Shown here: piece by piece, positions 6,662-13,967 of the stretch
Position numbering within the stretch: the first letter of the stretch is position 1
Layout of the letters: every line of letters begins with the position of its first letter
NCBI GenBank assembly: GCA_003650505.1
Contig: QMQL01000002.1
Coordinates: forward strand, 1-21,664
Length of the DNA: 21,664 nt
Direction: 5' to 3'
Source of the DNA: Candidatus Acetothermia bacterium
Lineage (GTDB): Bacteria > Bipolaricaulota > Bipolaricaulia > UBA7950 > UBA9294
Notes under the pieces: model-generated
Databases searched by the model: none
Seen by the model: the letters and a program-made list of their open reading frames with translations, nothing else
Told to the model about the DNA's origin: nothing
Position numbers and translations under genes: made by a program

Positions 6662-7162
6662 ATGGAGCTCGATCAGTGGATTGCACTCTATCGGGCCCTC
6701 ATCGTCGAGGGATCGGGTAAGGAGCGGAACCTCTGGTCCGTATTCATCAGCGGGCTGATCGTGGAGAGCATCCTCTCGATCGCGGCGATCGTCATCCGGG
6801 CGTTCCCCTCCGATGTGATCGCCGTCCCATTCAGGCTCGGGTTCATATCCATCGCCCTCCTCGTCACCCTGATATGGCTCCTCTCCCTCGGCCGGATCTC
6901 CGCTGAGACGCGGCACATCTACAGCCTCCTGAGGAGCGTGGAGGGGAGGTTCGCCGGAGGCGAATTCCTGAGAAGCCTCTACCGGTTCACGAAGGGGGAG
7001 AAGGTATGCCTCCCCGACTCCGCTTGGACCTGCGATTCGTGGATCCCCTCGGTCCTCCGGCTCCCGGTTTGCGCGCGGATCTCCCCCTCGCTGCTGATCG
7101 ATCTGGCCGCGACCGCCTTCTTCCTCGGCTGGATCGGCCTCCTCATCCTTGAGCTCTCCTAG
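6662..7162 (+). CDS. Small membrane protein of unknown function
   Basis: A 166-residue protein starting at ATG 6662 with GGGGGAGAG upstream. Three hydrophobic segments are visible: about residues 28-45 (FISGLIVESILSIAAIVI), 55-75 (around LGFISIALLVTLIWLLSLG) and 142-163 (around LLIDLAATAFFLGWIGLLIL). A soluble stretch of about 65 residues with charged and Cys-containing parts lies between the second and third. The N-terminal pattern (WIALYRALIVEGSGKERNLW before the first membrane segment) resembles small uncharacterised bacterial membrane proteins, but I cannot name a family. It is divergent from the diguanylate cyclase gene, and its stop lies inside a palindrome shared with the end of tldD. 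Function is unknown. Confidence 0.7.
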   Translation: MELDQWIALYRALIVEGSGKERNLWSVFISGLIVESILSIAAIVIRAFPSDVIAVPFRLGFISIALLVTLIWLLSLGRISAETRHIYSLLRSVEGRFAGGEFLRSLYRFTKGEKVCLPDSAWTCDSWIPSVLRLPVCARISPSLLIDLAATAFFLGWIGLLILELS

Positions 7163-7169
7163 GAGAGCT
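7152..7169. terminator. 18-bp perfect palindrome over two convergent stop codons
   Basis: AGCTCTCCTAGGAGAGCT is fully self-complementary. It contains the TAG stop of the membrane protein (7160-7162) and two bases of the TAG stop of tldD (7168-7170). No U tract follows on either strand. It could form a small hairpin at both 3' ends; termination is unproven. Confidence 0.4.
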
Positions 7170-8631
7170 ACTTCATCATCCCGACCTGAACATCCCTGAA
7201 CCGAGCCGGTGCCGCCCCGTGTCCGGTGTGGGCGACCTGGCCGGGCTGCCCCTTCCCGCAGTTCGGCGTACCCCAGACGTGCCAGTGGTCCTCGTTGCAG
7301 ATAGCGTCGCATCCGGCCCAGAACCTAGGGGTGATCCCGGTGTAGGTAGCGTTCTTCAGCATCCTTCCGAGCTTCCCTCCCTTGATCTCGTAGGCGAGCT
7401 CGGTCCCGAACTGGAAGTTCAGGCGGCGGTCGTCGATCGACCAGCTCTTGTTGGTGATCATGTAGATCCCATCGTCGGTGTCGGCGATCAGATCGTCGAG
7501 GGTCCACTCCCCCGGCATCAGGCTGACGTTGTTCATCCGGATGATCGGGATCCGGTTCCAGCCGTCGGCGCGCATCGCCCCGTTCGAACGCTCGGGGGCG
7601 TCGGGATGGATCTTACGGAGCCTGCTCGCCGTCTCACGCGATGTGAGATAGCCGACGAACATCCCTCCCCTGACGATGTCGGTCCGCTGCGCCGGGACCC
7701 CTTCGTCGTCGTATCCGTAGGTGCCGAGACCCCCTGGGGTGATGGCATCGGAGACGATGTTGACGATCTCAGAACCGTAGCGGAAGTTCCTGTACTTCTC
7801 CGGGGTGAGGAAGCTCGTCCCGGCGTACGCCGCCTCCGTCCCGAAGACCCGGTCGAGCTCGATCGGATGGCCGCACGACTCGTGTATCTGAAGGCCGAGC
7901 TGCGGGCCGTCGAGGATGATCGTCGTCACCTTGCTCGGACACTGGGGTGCCGAGAGGAGGGCGACCGCCTCCTCGGCGATCCGGCGGGCGTTACCGGGGA
8001 CGTCCCACTCCTCGACGAACTCGTAACCGCTTGTCCCCTGGTGCCGGCCGAACGAGTTCGGGTAGGAGCGCTGCTGCATCTCCCCCTTCCCGACAGCGTT
8101 CACCGTCAGGCCTATCCCGGTCTCGATCAGGTCTTGCTCGATGTAGCTCCCCTCGGTGCTGGCGAACGTCTTCTCCTCGCGCTGGAAGGCCATCGAACCG
8201 CGGGCGACCATGATCCCCTCGACGGAACGGGCCTCCTTGTCCGCGGCGAGGAGGTGGTCGATCTTCTCCTCGAGCGAGACCTCGAACGGATCGATCTCGA
8301 CCGGCGTCCGGTAGGTATCGCTATGGACCTCGGGTGGGCCGAGATCGACGTCCTCCTTCTTTGCCACCGCGCTCGCCTTGGCGATGGTAACGGCGAGCTT
8401 CGCCACGCGATCGATCTCCTCCTTCTCCAGCCGGTTGCTGCTGGCGAACCCCCATGCCCCATCGGCGATGACGCGGACCCCGAAGCCGAAGTTGGTGTCG
8501 AAGGAGAGGGCCTGCACCACGCCGTTCTTCACCGTGATCTCCTGCGTCGTCCGCCGGACGATCCTGATGTCGGCGTAGGACGCCCCTGCCACCTGTGCGA
8601 CGTTTAGCGCCCGATCGGTGTATTCTCGCAT
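7168..8631 (-). CDS. tldD: Zinc metalloprotease TldD
   Basis: A 487-residue member of the TldD/PmbA family (U62), the catalytic subunit of the TldD/TldE heterodimer that degrades unfolded or modified peptides and matures some ribosomal natural products. The zinc motif is HExxxH (H250-E251-SCG-H255, followed by PIELDR). The C-terminal cysteine in TPNCGKGQPG (C458) matches the third zinc ligand. Two adjacent ATGs exist (8634 and 8631); the second is preferred because AGGAGG then has 5-base spacing. It follows tldE by 9 bases and must be co-transcribed with it. No precursor-peptide gene is visible beside it. Confidence 0.95.
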   Translation of the reverse strand: MREYTDRALNVAQVAGASYADIRIVRRTTQEITVKNGVVQALSFDTNFGFGVRVIADGAWGFASSNRLEKEEIDRVAKLAVTIAKASAVAKKEDVDLGPPEVHSDTYRTPVEIDPFEVSLEEKIDHLLAADKEARSVEGIMVARGSMAFQREEKTFASTEGSYIEQDLIETGIGLTVNAVGKGEMQQRSYPNSFGRHQGTSGYEFVEEWDVPGNARRIAEEAVALLSAPQCPSKVTTIILDGPQLGLQIHESCGHPIELDRVFGTEAAYAGTSFLTPEKYRNFRYGSEIVNIVSDAITPGGLGTYGYDDEGVPAQRTDIVRGGMFVGYLTSRETASRLRKIHPDAPERSNGAMRADGWNRIPIIRMNNVSLMPGEWTLDDLIADTDDGIYMITNKSWSIDDRRLNFQFGTELAYEIKGGKLGRMLKNATYTGITPRFWAGCDAICNEDHWHVWGTPNCGKGQPGQVAHTGHGAAPARFRDVQVGMMK

Positions 8632-8640
8632 CATCCCCTC

Positions 8641-9984
8641 CTAAAACTCCGTCGTACCGGTGAACGTGAAGCCATGGATCCGCGCCGCCGGCGCGCACGT
8701 CGCCATCGATCCCCAATCGCTCTTCACCATCTTCAGCTCGCTTCCGAGCATGTCGGCGTTTTCGAACGCCTCGAGGATGCTCTGAGTGAACCGGAGGTTC
8801 TTCAGCGGCCTTGTGATCTTCCCGTTTTCGATCAGGAACGTCCCGTCCCGGGTCATCCCGGTGAGGATCGTCTTCATCGGATGAACCGGGTTCGTGTAGT
8901 GGAACCTGGTCACCCATATCCCCCGCTCGGTTGCGGCGAGCATCTCCTCCTTCGTCGCCTGCCCCGGGGCCATGAACAGGTTGATCGGTATCGGCCCCAT
9001 GGTGTTCGGAGCCGGAAGGCTGTGGCCGGTCGAGGACTTCCCCTCGCGGTTGGCGGTGAACGTGTCGTAGACGACCCCCTTGGCGATCCCGTTTTCGATC
9101 AGGACGACCTTCTGCTTCGGGACCCCTTCGAAGTCGAACGGGAGCGGTATCCCGCGCGGGTCGAGGCCGTCGTCCCAGATCGTGATCTTATCCCCGGTCA
9201 CCTTCTGGCCGATCTTCCCGGTCATGAAGCTCCGCCCCTCCTGAACAGAAAGGGCCCCCATCCCGAGCCAGCCGAGGAAGAAGACCATGTCGGCGACCGC
9301 CTCCTCCTCGAGGATGACGGTGTACTCGCCCGGCTCGATATCGGTCGGATCGGCGCTTCTCACCGCTTTGTCGACCGCGACCTCACCGACCTTCGCCGGG
9401 TTCAGCCTCCGCACGTCGATCGAGGCCTCGGCGGCGTAGCCGGATCCGGTCTTCCCCATCACGACGGCCATCACCTCGGCGACCGTCCCGCGATGGTAGG
9501 CCATCACCCCGCGGGAGTTGGCGATCATCATCTCCTGCGCCTCGGTCGAGAAGGCCCCGGCCGCCTCCGCACCTCTCTTCTCAGAGCGATCGAGGATCTC
9601 CTTCGCCCCCTTCGCCCGCTCGATCGGGGTCGAGCCTGCCGTCGCCTCGACGTACGCCTCGACCTCCTCAATCGGTTTCGGCTCGGGGAGGGATGCGATC
9701 TCCGGGTTCTCCTGCTGGAAGCGGGCGACCGTCTCCGCCCTCTCCACGAGCTCCTTTAAGGCGGAATCGCTCGGGTCGTTCCCCGAGGCCACCCCGACCT
9801 TGTGTCCGATCACCGAACGGACGCGGATCGATACGTCCGTCTCGGAGACGTTCTGATGGATCGTGTTCGTCGCGAACCGCGTCAAGTGCGAGTCATTGGC
9901 AGCGATCATGACCTCCGTCTGATCCGCGCTCGCCTCGGCCAACACGCGCTCTGCGATCCCCTGTAAGTGGGTCCTTCCCAACAC
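8641..9984 (-). CDS. tldE: TldE/PmbA subunit
   Basis: A 447-residue partner of TldD, alike in fold but lacking the zinc HExxxH, as usual for TldE/PmbA, which forms the non-catalytic half of the heterodimer. The N-terminus LQGIAERVLAEASADQTEV and the later IRVRSVIGHKVGVASGN and FDFEGVPKQKVVLIENG match the family. I chose GTG 9984: GGAAGGGGGA precedes it, family alignment starts here, and the upstream in-frame TTG at 10068 is the -35 box of the promoter. Expected leader is about 49 nt. The gene is first in the tldE-tldD operon and divergent from the two-component genes. Confidence 0.92.
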   Translation of the reverse strand: MLGRTHLQGIAERVLAEASADQTEVMIAANDSHLTRFATNTIHQNVSETDVSIRVRSVIGHKVGVASGNDPSDSALKELVERAETVARFQQENPEIASLPEPKPIEEVEAYVEATAGSTPIERAKGAKEILDRSEKRGAEAAGAFSTEAQEMMIANSRGVMAYHRGTVAEVMAVVMGKTGSGYAAEASIDVRRLNPAKVGEVAVDKAVRSADPTDIEPGEYTVILEEEAVADMVFFLGWLGMGALSVQEGRSFMTGKIGQKVTGDKITIWDDGLDPRGIPLPFDFEGVPKQKVVLIENGIAKGVVYDTFTANREGKSSTGHSLPAPNTMGPIPINLFMAPGQATKEEMLAATERGIWVTRFHYTNPVHPMKTILTGMTRDGTFLIENGKITRPLKNLRFTQSILEAFENADMLGSELKMVKSDWGSMATCAPAARIHGFTFTGTTEF

Positions 9985-10039
9985 GTCGATTCCCCCTTCC
10001 GCTCGATCATCCGGTGAGCGTCCTTTGGCGGTGACGACT

Positions 10040-10068
10040 ACGTTACGACGATCCGGATCGTTTTTCAA
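10040..10068 (-). promoter_or_regulatory. Promoter of tldE-tldD
   Basis: On the - strand, TTGAAA (10063-10068), a 17-base spacer and TAACGT (10040-10045). Start is expected near 10033. The spacer is occupied almost wholly by the palindrome at 10048-10061. Confidence 0.65.
10048..10061. promoter_or_regulatory. 14-bp perfect palindrome inside the tldE promoter spacer
   Basis: ACGATCCGGATCGT is self-complementary and sits between the -35 and -10 boxes of the tldE promoter, the classic place for a repressor (or a MerR-type activator). Palindromes of GATCC are expected to be more common here because GATC is abundant, so chance is possible. Confidence 0.4.
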
Positions 10069-10097
10069 TCGATCTACCTAAAGGAGACAGAACGAAA

Positions 10098-10103
10098 TAT
10101 ACT
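10098..10103 (+). promoter_or_regulatory. Possible -10 box for the response regulator gene
   Basis: TATACT lies 16 bases before the ATG; start near 10110 would put the GGAGG site (10111-10115) at the very 5' end of the mRNA. The -35 region (TACCTA, 17 bases upstream) is weak, which would suit an activator-dependent promoter. Confidence 0.4.
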
Positions 10104-10119
10104 CGTCTTCGGAGGTTCG

Positions 10120-10803
10120 ATGGCACATAGGATCCTTGTGGTCGACGACGACAAGTGGGTCGTTCAGGCGATCCGCAGCTACCTCGAGCAGGCCCACTTC
10201 GAGGTCATAACAGCCTACAACGGGAAGGACGCCATCGCTCAATTCGAGCGGAACCGGCCCGATCTCGTCATCCTCGACTGGATGCTCCCCGAGATCGATG
10301 GCCTGTCGGTCGCCGAGCGGATCAGGCGGCGCTCCGATGTTCCGATCATCATGCTGACCGCCCGGACCGATGAAGTGGACCGGCTCACTGGGTTCCAGCA
10401 CGGGGTCGACGATTACGTGGTCAAGCCGTTCAGCGCCCGCGAGCTCGAGGCGCGCGTCCGCGCCGTACTCCGCCGATCGGAGGAGAAGGGGACGCCGATC
10501 ATCGAGGTCGGAGGGCTCCGCCTCGACCAGGAGGAGCGCCTCCTCTGGGTGGAAGGGAAACCGGTCGAGCTTCCGGCGATGGGGTTCGACCTCCTCGCGT
10601 TCTTGATGCGCCACCCGGGACGGGTCTTCACCCGGCTCGAGCTCCTTCAAGCCGTCCGGGGGGAGGACTACTCCGGGTTCGAGCGGTCGATCGATTCCCA
10701 CATCAAGCGGCTCCGCCAGCGGATTGAACCGGACCCGCGCAACCCCCGCTACATCCTGACCGTGTTCGGGGTCGGCTACAAGCTGGCAAAGGGGGAGCGA
10801 TGA
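10120..10803 (+). CDS. OmpR/PhoB-family response regulator
   Basis: A 227-residue DNA-binding response regulator. The receiver domain (about 1-120) has the acidic pair D9/D10, phospho-acceptor D53 in LVILDWMLPEIDG, switch T80 in IIMLTAR, and K102 in YVVKPF. The C-terminal winged helix (about 128-226) has VFTRLELLQAVRGED and RSIDSHIKRLRQRIEPDPRNPRYILTVFGVGYKL, typical of OmpR/PhoB. The ATG follows GGAGG, and its TGA overlaps the ATG of the kinase (ATGA), so the pair is translationally coupled. Targets are not visible; candidates are the Spy/CpxP-like gene and the divergent tldE operon. Confidence 0.95.
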   Translation: MAHRILVVDDDKWVVQAIRSYLEQAHFEVITAYNGKDAIAQFERNRPDLVILDWMLPEIDGLSVAERIRRRSDVPIIMLTARTDEVDRLTGFQHGVDDYVVKPFSARELEARVRAVLRRSEEKGTPIIEVGGLRLDQEERLLWVEGKPVELPAMGFDLLAFLMRHPGRVFTRLELLQAVRGEDYSGFERSIDSHIKRLRQRIEPDPRNPRYILTVFGVGYKLAKGER

Positions 10804-12164
10804 GGGGCCCGATCGACCGGCTTTCACTCCAGACGAAGCTCCTGATCTCGTTCATCGTCGTAATCGTCCTCGCAACGACGATCGGATACCTGTTCATCAA
10901 TCATTCGGTGAAGCGGGCGTTCTCCGACTTCACTGTCCGCAGCTTCACGATCCAGGACCAGATCCTCCTCGAGCTGATCATCAGTTACTATCGGCGGACC
11001 GGATCGTTCGACCGAGTTATCGAGATCCTGAAGGAGAGCCCACGCGAGGTCCCGGTCCTCCTCATCGACCCGGACGGTAAGGTCGTCTACTCTCCGGACG
11101 AACGCTACCTCGGCCGCCACCTCTCCGAAGAGCAGCTCCGCGAGGGGGAACCGATAATCCTTCCGAACGGGGACGTCTGGAGGTTCGTCCCCTACAGGGC
11201 CAGCCCGGTGAGGGCGTCCCTCGAAGAGGGATTCCTCAAGGCGACGCGGCGGGCGCTCGTCCTCGCCGGATGGGCAGCGGCGGCGGCCGGGATCATCATC
11301 TCCCTGTTCCTCCTCCGTCACATGACGCGGCCGTTGCGAAGGCTCGATCGAGCGGCGAAAAGGATCGCAGCCGGAAAGCTCGACGAACGGGTCGAGATAA
11401 AGACATCGGATGAGATCGGACACCTCGCCTCATCGTTCAACGAGATGGCAGAGAGCCTCGAGCGCGCCGAGGAGGCAAAAAGGAGGATGATCGCTGACAT
11501 CTCCCACGAGCTGCGGACCCCACTGACCGCCCTCCGTACGGCGATCGACGGGCTCCGCGACGGGCTGATCGAGCCGGGTGAGAAGACCTACGCCGCCCTT
11601 CAGAACAGGGTCATCCTCCTAGCGAGGCTCGTCGCCGACCTCCATCAACTGGCACTCGCCGATGCCGGTCGGCTGTCGATCGAGCGGAGGCCGACCTCCC
11701 TTGAGGGAGTGATTGACGGGATCCTGGAGACGATCGGGGTCCAGCTCGAGGATTCGGGGATATCCCTCGACAGGTCGATCGAACCGGGCCTTCCTCCGGT
11801 CGACGTCGACCGGCAGCGGATCGAACAGGTCCTGCTAAACCTTCTCGCAAACGCGCTCCGCCACACCCCGGAGGGGGGGAGGATCCGGATCTCGGCGGAA
11901 GAGGACGATCAGGGGCAGGTCAGCGTCTGCGTCTGCGACACCGGGCCGGGGATCAAACCGTCCGATCTCCCCCGCATCTTCGAGCGGTTCTACCGCGCGG
12001 ACGAGGCGAGGACGAGCGAGGGAGGGGCCGGGCTCGGCCTCCCGATCGCAAAGGCGCTGATAGAGGCACACGGGGGGAGGATATGGGTGGAGAACCCGGA
12101 CGATGGAGGGGCGTGCTTCCACTTCACCATCCCGATCGCAAATGATGGGCCGCCGCCCGGATGA
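10800..12164 (+). CDS. Membrane sensor histidine kinase (BaeS-like architecture)
   Basis: A 454-residue kinase that phosphorylates the upstream regulator. TM1 spans about 13-34, an extracytoplasmic domain about 35-150 (VLLIDPDGKVVYSPD suggests a PAS/Cache-like fold), and TM2 about 151-173, then HAMP (about 172-225) and HisKA with the phospho-acceptor H236 in DISHELRTPL. The ATPase domain has the N box (NLLANALRHTP), G1 (DTGPGI), F box (FERFYR) and G2 (GGAGLGLPIAKAL). All catalytic motifs are intact. The domain order matches BaeS/CpxA-type envelope sensors, but the stimulus cannot be read. The stop codon lies in the loop of a strong GC hairpin, and the neighbour beyond is a convergent Spy/CpxP-like gene. 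Confidence 0.95.
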   Translation: MRGPIDRLSLQTKLLISFIVVIVLATTIGYLFINHSVKRAFSDFTVRSFTIQDQILLELIISYYRRTGSFDRVIEILKESPREVPVLLIDPDGKVVYSPDERYLGRHLSEEQLREGEPIILPNGDVWRFVPYRASPVRASLEEGFLKATRRALVLAGWAAAAAGIIISLFLLRHMTRPLRRLDRAAKRIAAGKLDERVEIKTSDEIGHLASSFNEMAESLERAEEAKRRMIADISHELRTPLTALRTAIDGLRDGLIEPGEKTYAALQNRVILLARLVADLHQLALADAGRLSIERRPTSLEGVIDGILETIGVQLEDSGISLDRSIEPGLPPVDVDRQRIEQVLLNLLANALRHTPEGGRIRISAEEDDQGQVSVCVCDTGPGIKPSDLPRIFERFYRADEARTSEGGAGLGLPIAKALIEAHGGRIWVENPDDGGACFHFTIPIANDGPPPG

Positions 12165-12175
12165 GGCGGCGGCCC
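12147..12175. terminator. Strong GC hairpin at the kinase stop codon
   Basis: GGGCCGCCGCC (12147-12157) pairs perfectly with GGCGGCGGCCC (12165-12175); the 7-base loop contains the TGA stop. No U tract follows on either strand, so it is either a Rho-independent terminator lacking its tail or an mRNA 3'-end stabiliser. Confidence 0.5.
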
Positions 12176-12197
12176 GGTAAGGCGGACGACCTAGCTT

Positions 12198-12938
12198 CTA
12201 CTCCACGTAGCTCAGCTTGAGCTCAAGCGTCTCCACGAGCTGTCGGAGGAGATCCACCTTCTTCTCCGCAAACCGTTTCATCATCGGCTTCGGCCCTAAG
12301 CCCTCGTGGCTACCCTCCCTTACGGCGAGGGCCTGGTCCCGCTCGGAGCCGGACTGGAAGCGGCTTGCCAACCGCTCGGCAATCCTTCCCCTGACTCCAC
12401 CCTGCTCGGAAGCGCCATGCCCAAACCGGGGGTCCCTCTCCACGGATGAGCGGTCGGGGCCGATCATACCTCCCCTTCCGAACCGCGGTCCGGCCCCCTC
12501 CGGCTCGAACAGCCCGGGTAGGGCCCCCCGGAGGATCTCACCCTGCTTCATCGTCAGGGTACCGGCGATCTCATCGAGCGCCGCTTCCATGTCGTCGCGG
12601 AGCCCCTCCTGCGCGGATGACATCTGATCGTGGAACGCCGCGATCGCTTGGTCGAGATCATCGGCGCTACCGTTGAACTGAAGCATCCGATCGTAGAACT
12701 CCTCCCGCCGGGAATCGAGCGCGTCTATCTCGGTCAGGATCCCGGCGAGGGCATCGTGGATCGTCTCCATCTGATCCCTCGTCAGCTCGAGCCGGTTTAT
12801 GAGGATCACCATCCCCAGGTTCGCCTGATCGGTCGGGTCTCCCTTATCTCCGGATAGGACCTGCGTGCTCGCCGGTATCGCGGCCAGAAGGCCGATCAAA
12901 AGGGCGAAGGCGACCATCTTCGTTCTGTTCTTTCTCAT
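12198..12938 (-). CDS. Periplasmic Spy/CpxP-like (LTxxQ) protein
   Basis: A 246-residue exported protein. The signal peptide is about 1-25 (RKNRTKMVAFALLIGLLAAI...). The mature part is strongly helical and has two LTxxQ-type motifs: LTRDQ at 52-56 and LTMKQ at 128-132, the hallmark of Spy/CpxP/ZraP chaperones. Residues about 140-215 are a Gly/Arg-rich, low-complexity linker with FGRGG and RFGHG, absent from E. coli Spy; the C-terminus returns to helix. There are no cysteines. Spy and CpxP bind unfolded envelope proteins or tune a sensor kinase, and ZraP binds zinc. AAAGGAGGA precedes ATG 12938. The gene is convergent with the BaeS-like pair and divergent from the metal transporter, which fits an envelope or metal stress role (inference). 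Confidence 0.7.
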   Translation of the reverse strand: MRKNRTKMVAFALLIGLLAAIPASTQVLSGDKGDPTDQANLGMVILINRLELTRDQMETIHDALAGILTEIDALDSRREEFYDRMLQFNGSADDLDQAIAAFHDQMSSAQEGLRDDMEAALDEIAGTLTMKQGEILRGALPGLFEPEGAGPRFGRGGMIGPDRSSVERDPRFGHGASEQGGVRGRIAERLASRFQSGSERDQALAVREGSHEGLGPKPMMKRFAEKKVDLLRQLVETLELKLSYVE

Positions 12939-13027
12939 GACACCATCCTCCTTTTCTGCGATTTGGAGCTAGACTAACCGGGACAAGTGAAGGAGCCGGT
13001 CCAGACCTGTGGCAGGAATGTGAATGG

Positions 13028-13062
13028 TTCACCCCTTCATAGTGATGGGATATGGAGTATCC
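13028..13062 (+). promoter_or_regulatory. Possible promoter and inverted repeat before the metal ABC operon
   Basis: TTCACC (13028-13033), 17 bases, TATGGA (13051-13056) is a fair promoter. It overlaps the inverted repeat GGATA-tggag-TATCC (13048-13062), which could be an operator for a metal regulator. The match to known Zur or MntR boxes is not convincing. Confidence 0.35.
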
Positions 13063-13082
13063 TTAAAGAAAAGGGGGGAAGG

Positions 13083-13967
13083 ATGAAAAAGGTCGTTCTT
13101 GTAATCCTGTTGGTCCTCGGGCTCTCCTCCCTCGGATCGGCCTCTCCGCCTCGGGTGCTTTGCACTACGACAATCATCAGTGATGTGGTCGGTCAAATCG
13201 GCGATGATGACATCGAGCTCTCCGTCCTCCTTCCGGTGAACGCCGATCCGCACGGCTTCGAGCCGACGCCGAAGGATATCGCACAGATCTCCGATGCCGA
13301 CATCGTCTTCATCAACGGGGCCGACCTCGAGCTCGGGCTTCAGCCGTTCCTCGAGGCGGCCGCGGGTCGGATCGTCTCCCTCTCCGAGCATCTCCCCCTC
13401 CGCCGGCTAGAAACAGAGGGAGGGAGCGAGTGGTTCGACCCGCACGTCTGGTTCGACCCGAGAAACGTGATGACCTGGAGCGCGGTGATCGCAAAGACGC
13501 TGGGGGAGCTCGATCCGGCTAACCGCGGTTCCTACGAGGAACGGGCCTCCGAATACCGAAGCGAGCTCGAGGAGCTCGATTCATGGATCGTTGAGCAGGT
13601 CGGGAAGATCCCTCCAAGTAAGAGGAAGCTCGTCACCGACCACGCCGCGTTCGGCTACTTCGCCGCCCGGTACGGGTTCGAGCAGGTCGGTACGGTCTTC
13701 CCCGGGTTCAGCACCCTCTCCGACCCATCGGCGCGGGAGATCGCCGACCTCGAGGATAAGATCCGATCGCTCGGCGTTCCGGTGATCTTCGTCGGAACGA
13801 CGGTGAACCCCTCCCTAGCCGAACGGATCGCCTCCGATACGGGGACGAAGGTCGTCTTCCTGTACACCGGTTCGTTGAGCCGGCCGGACGGGCCAGCGGG
13901 GAGCTACATCGCCCTCATCCACTACGATGTCGAGGCGATCGTGACCGCCCTTTCGGAGGCGAAGTGA
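13083..13967 (+). CDS. Zn/Mn ABC transporter substrate-binding protein (cluster 9)
   Basis: A 294-residue periplasmic metal-binding protein of the ZnuA/TroA/PsaA family. The start is ATG 13083 after GGGGGGAAGG; it yields a signal peptide (MKKVVLVILLVLGLSSLGSA). An upstream in-frame start at 12987 would bury the signal. Ligand histidines are H57 (NADPHGFEPTP), H121 (WFDPHVWFDPRN) and H187 (VTDHAAFGYFAARYG); a third His favours zinc over manganese. The usual fourth Asp near the C-terminus appears replaced by Gly (YTGSLS, G263). There is no His-rich loop. It is the first gene of a four-gene coupled operon with ATPase, permease and a MoeB-like enzyme. Confidence 0.93.
   Translation: MKKVVLVILLVLGLSSLGSASPPRVLCTTTIISDVVGQIGDDDIELSVLLPVNADPHGFEPTPKDIAQISDADIVFINGADLELGLQPFLEAAAGRIVSLSEHLPLRRLETEGGSEWFDPHVWFDPRNVMTWSAVIAKTLGELDPANRGSYEERASEYRSELEELDSWIVEQVGKIPPSKRKLVTDHAAFGYFAARYGFEQVGTVFPGFSTLSDPSAREIADLEDKIRSLGVPVIFVGTTVNPSLAERIASDTGTKVVFLYTGSLSRPDGPAGSYIALIHYDVEAIVTALSEAK

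Noticed and set aside
10066..10068. TTG as the start of tldE
   Set aside because: This TTG is the -35 box TTGAAA of the tldE promoter; GTG 9984 has the ribosome site and fits the family N-terminus.
12987..13082. Upstream in-frame start for the metal-binding protein
   Set aside because: It would place 32 residues before a clear signal peptide and overlaps the promoter and repeat.
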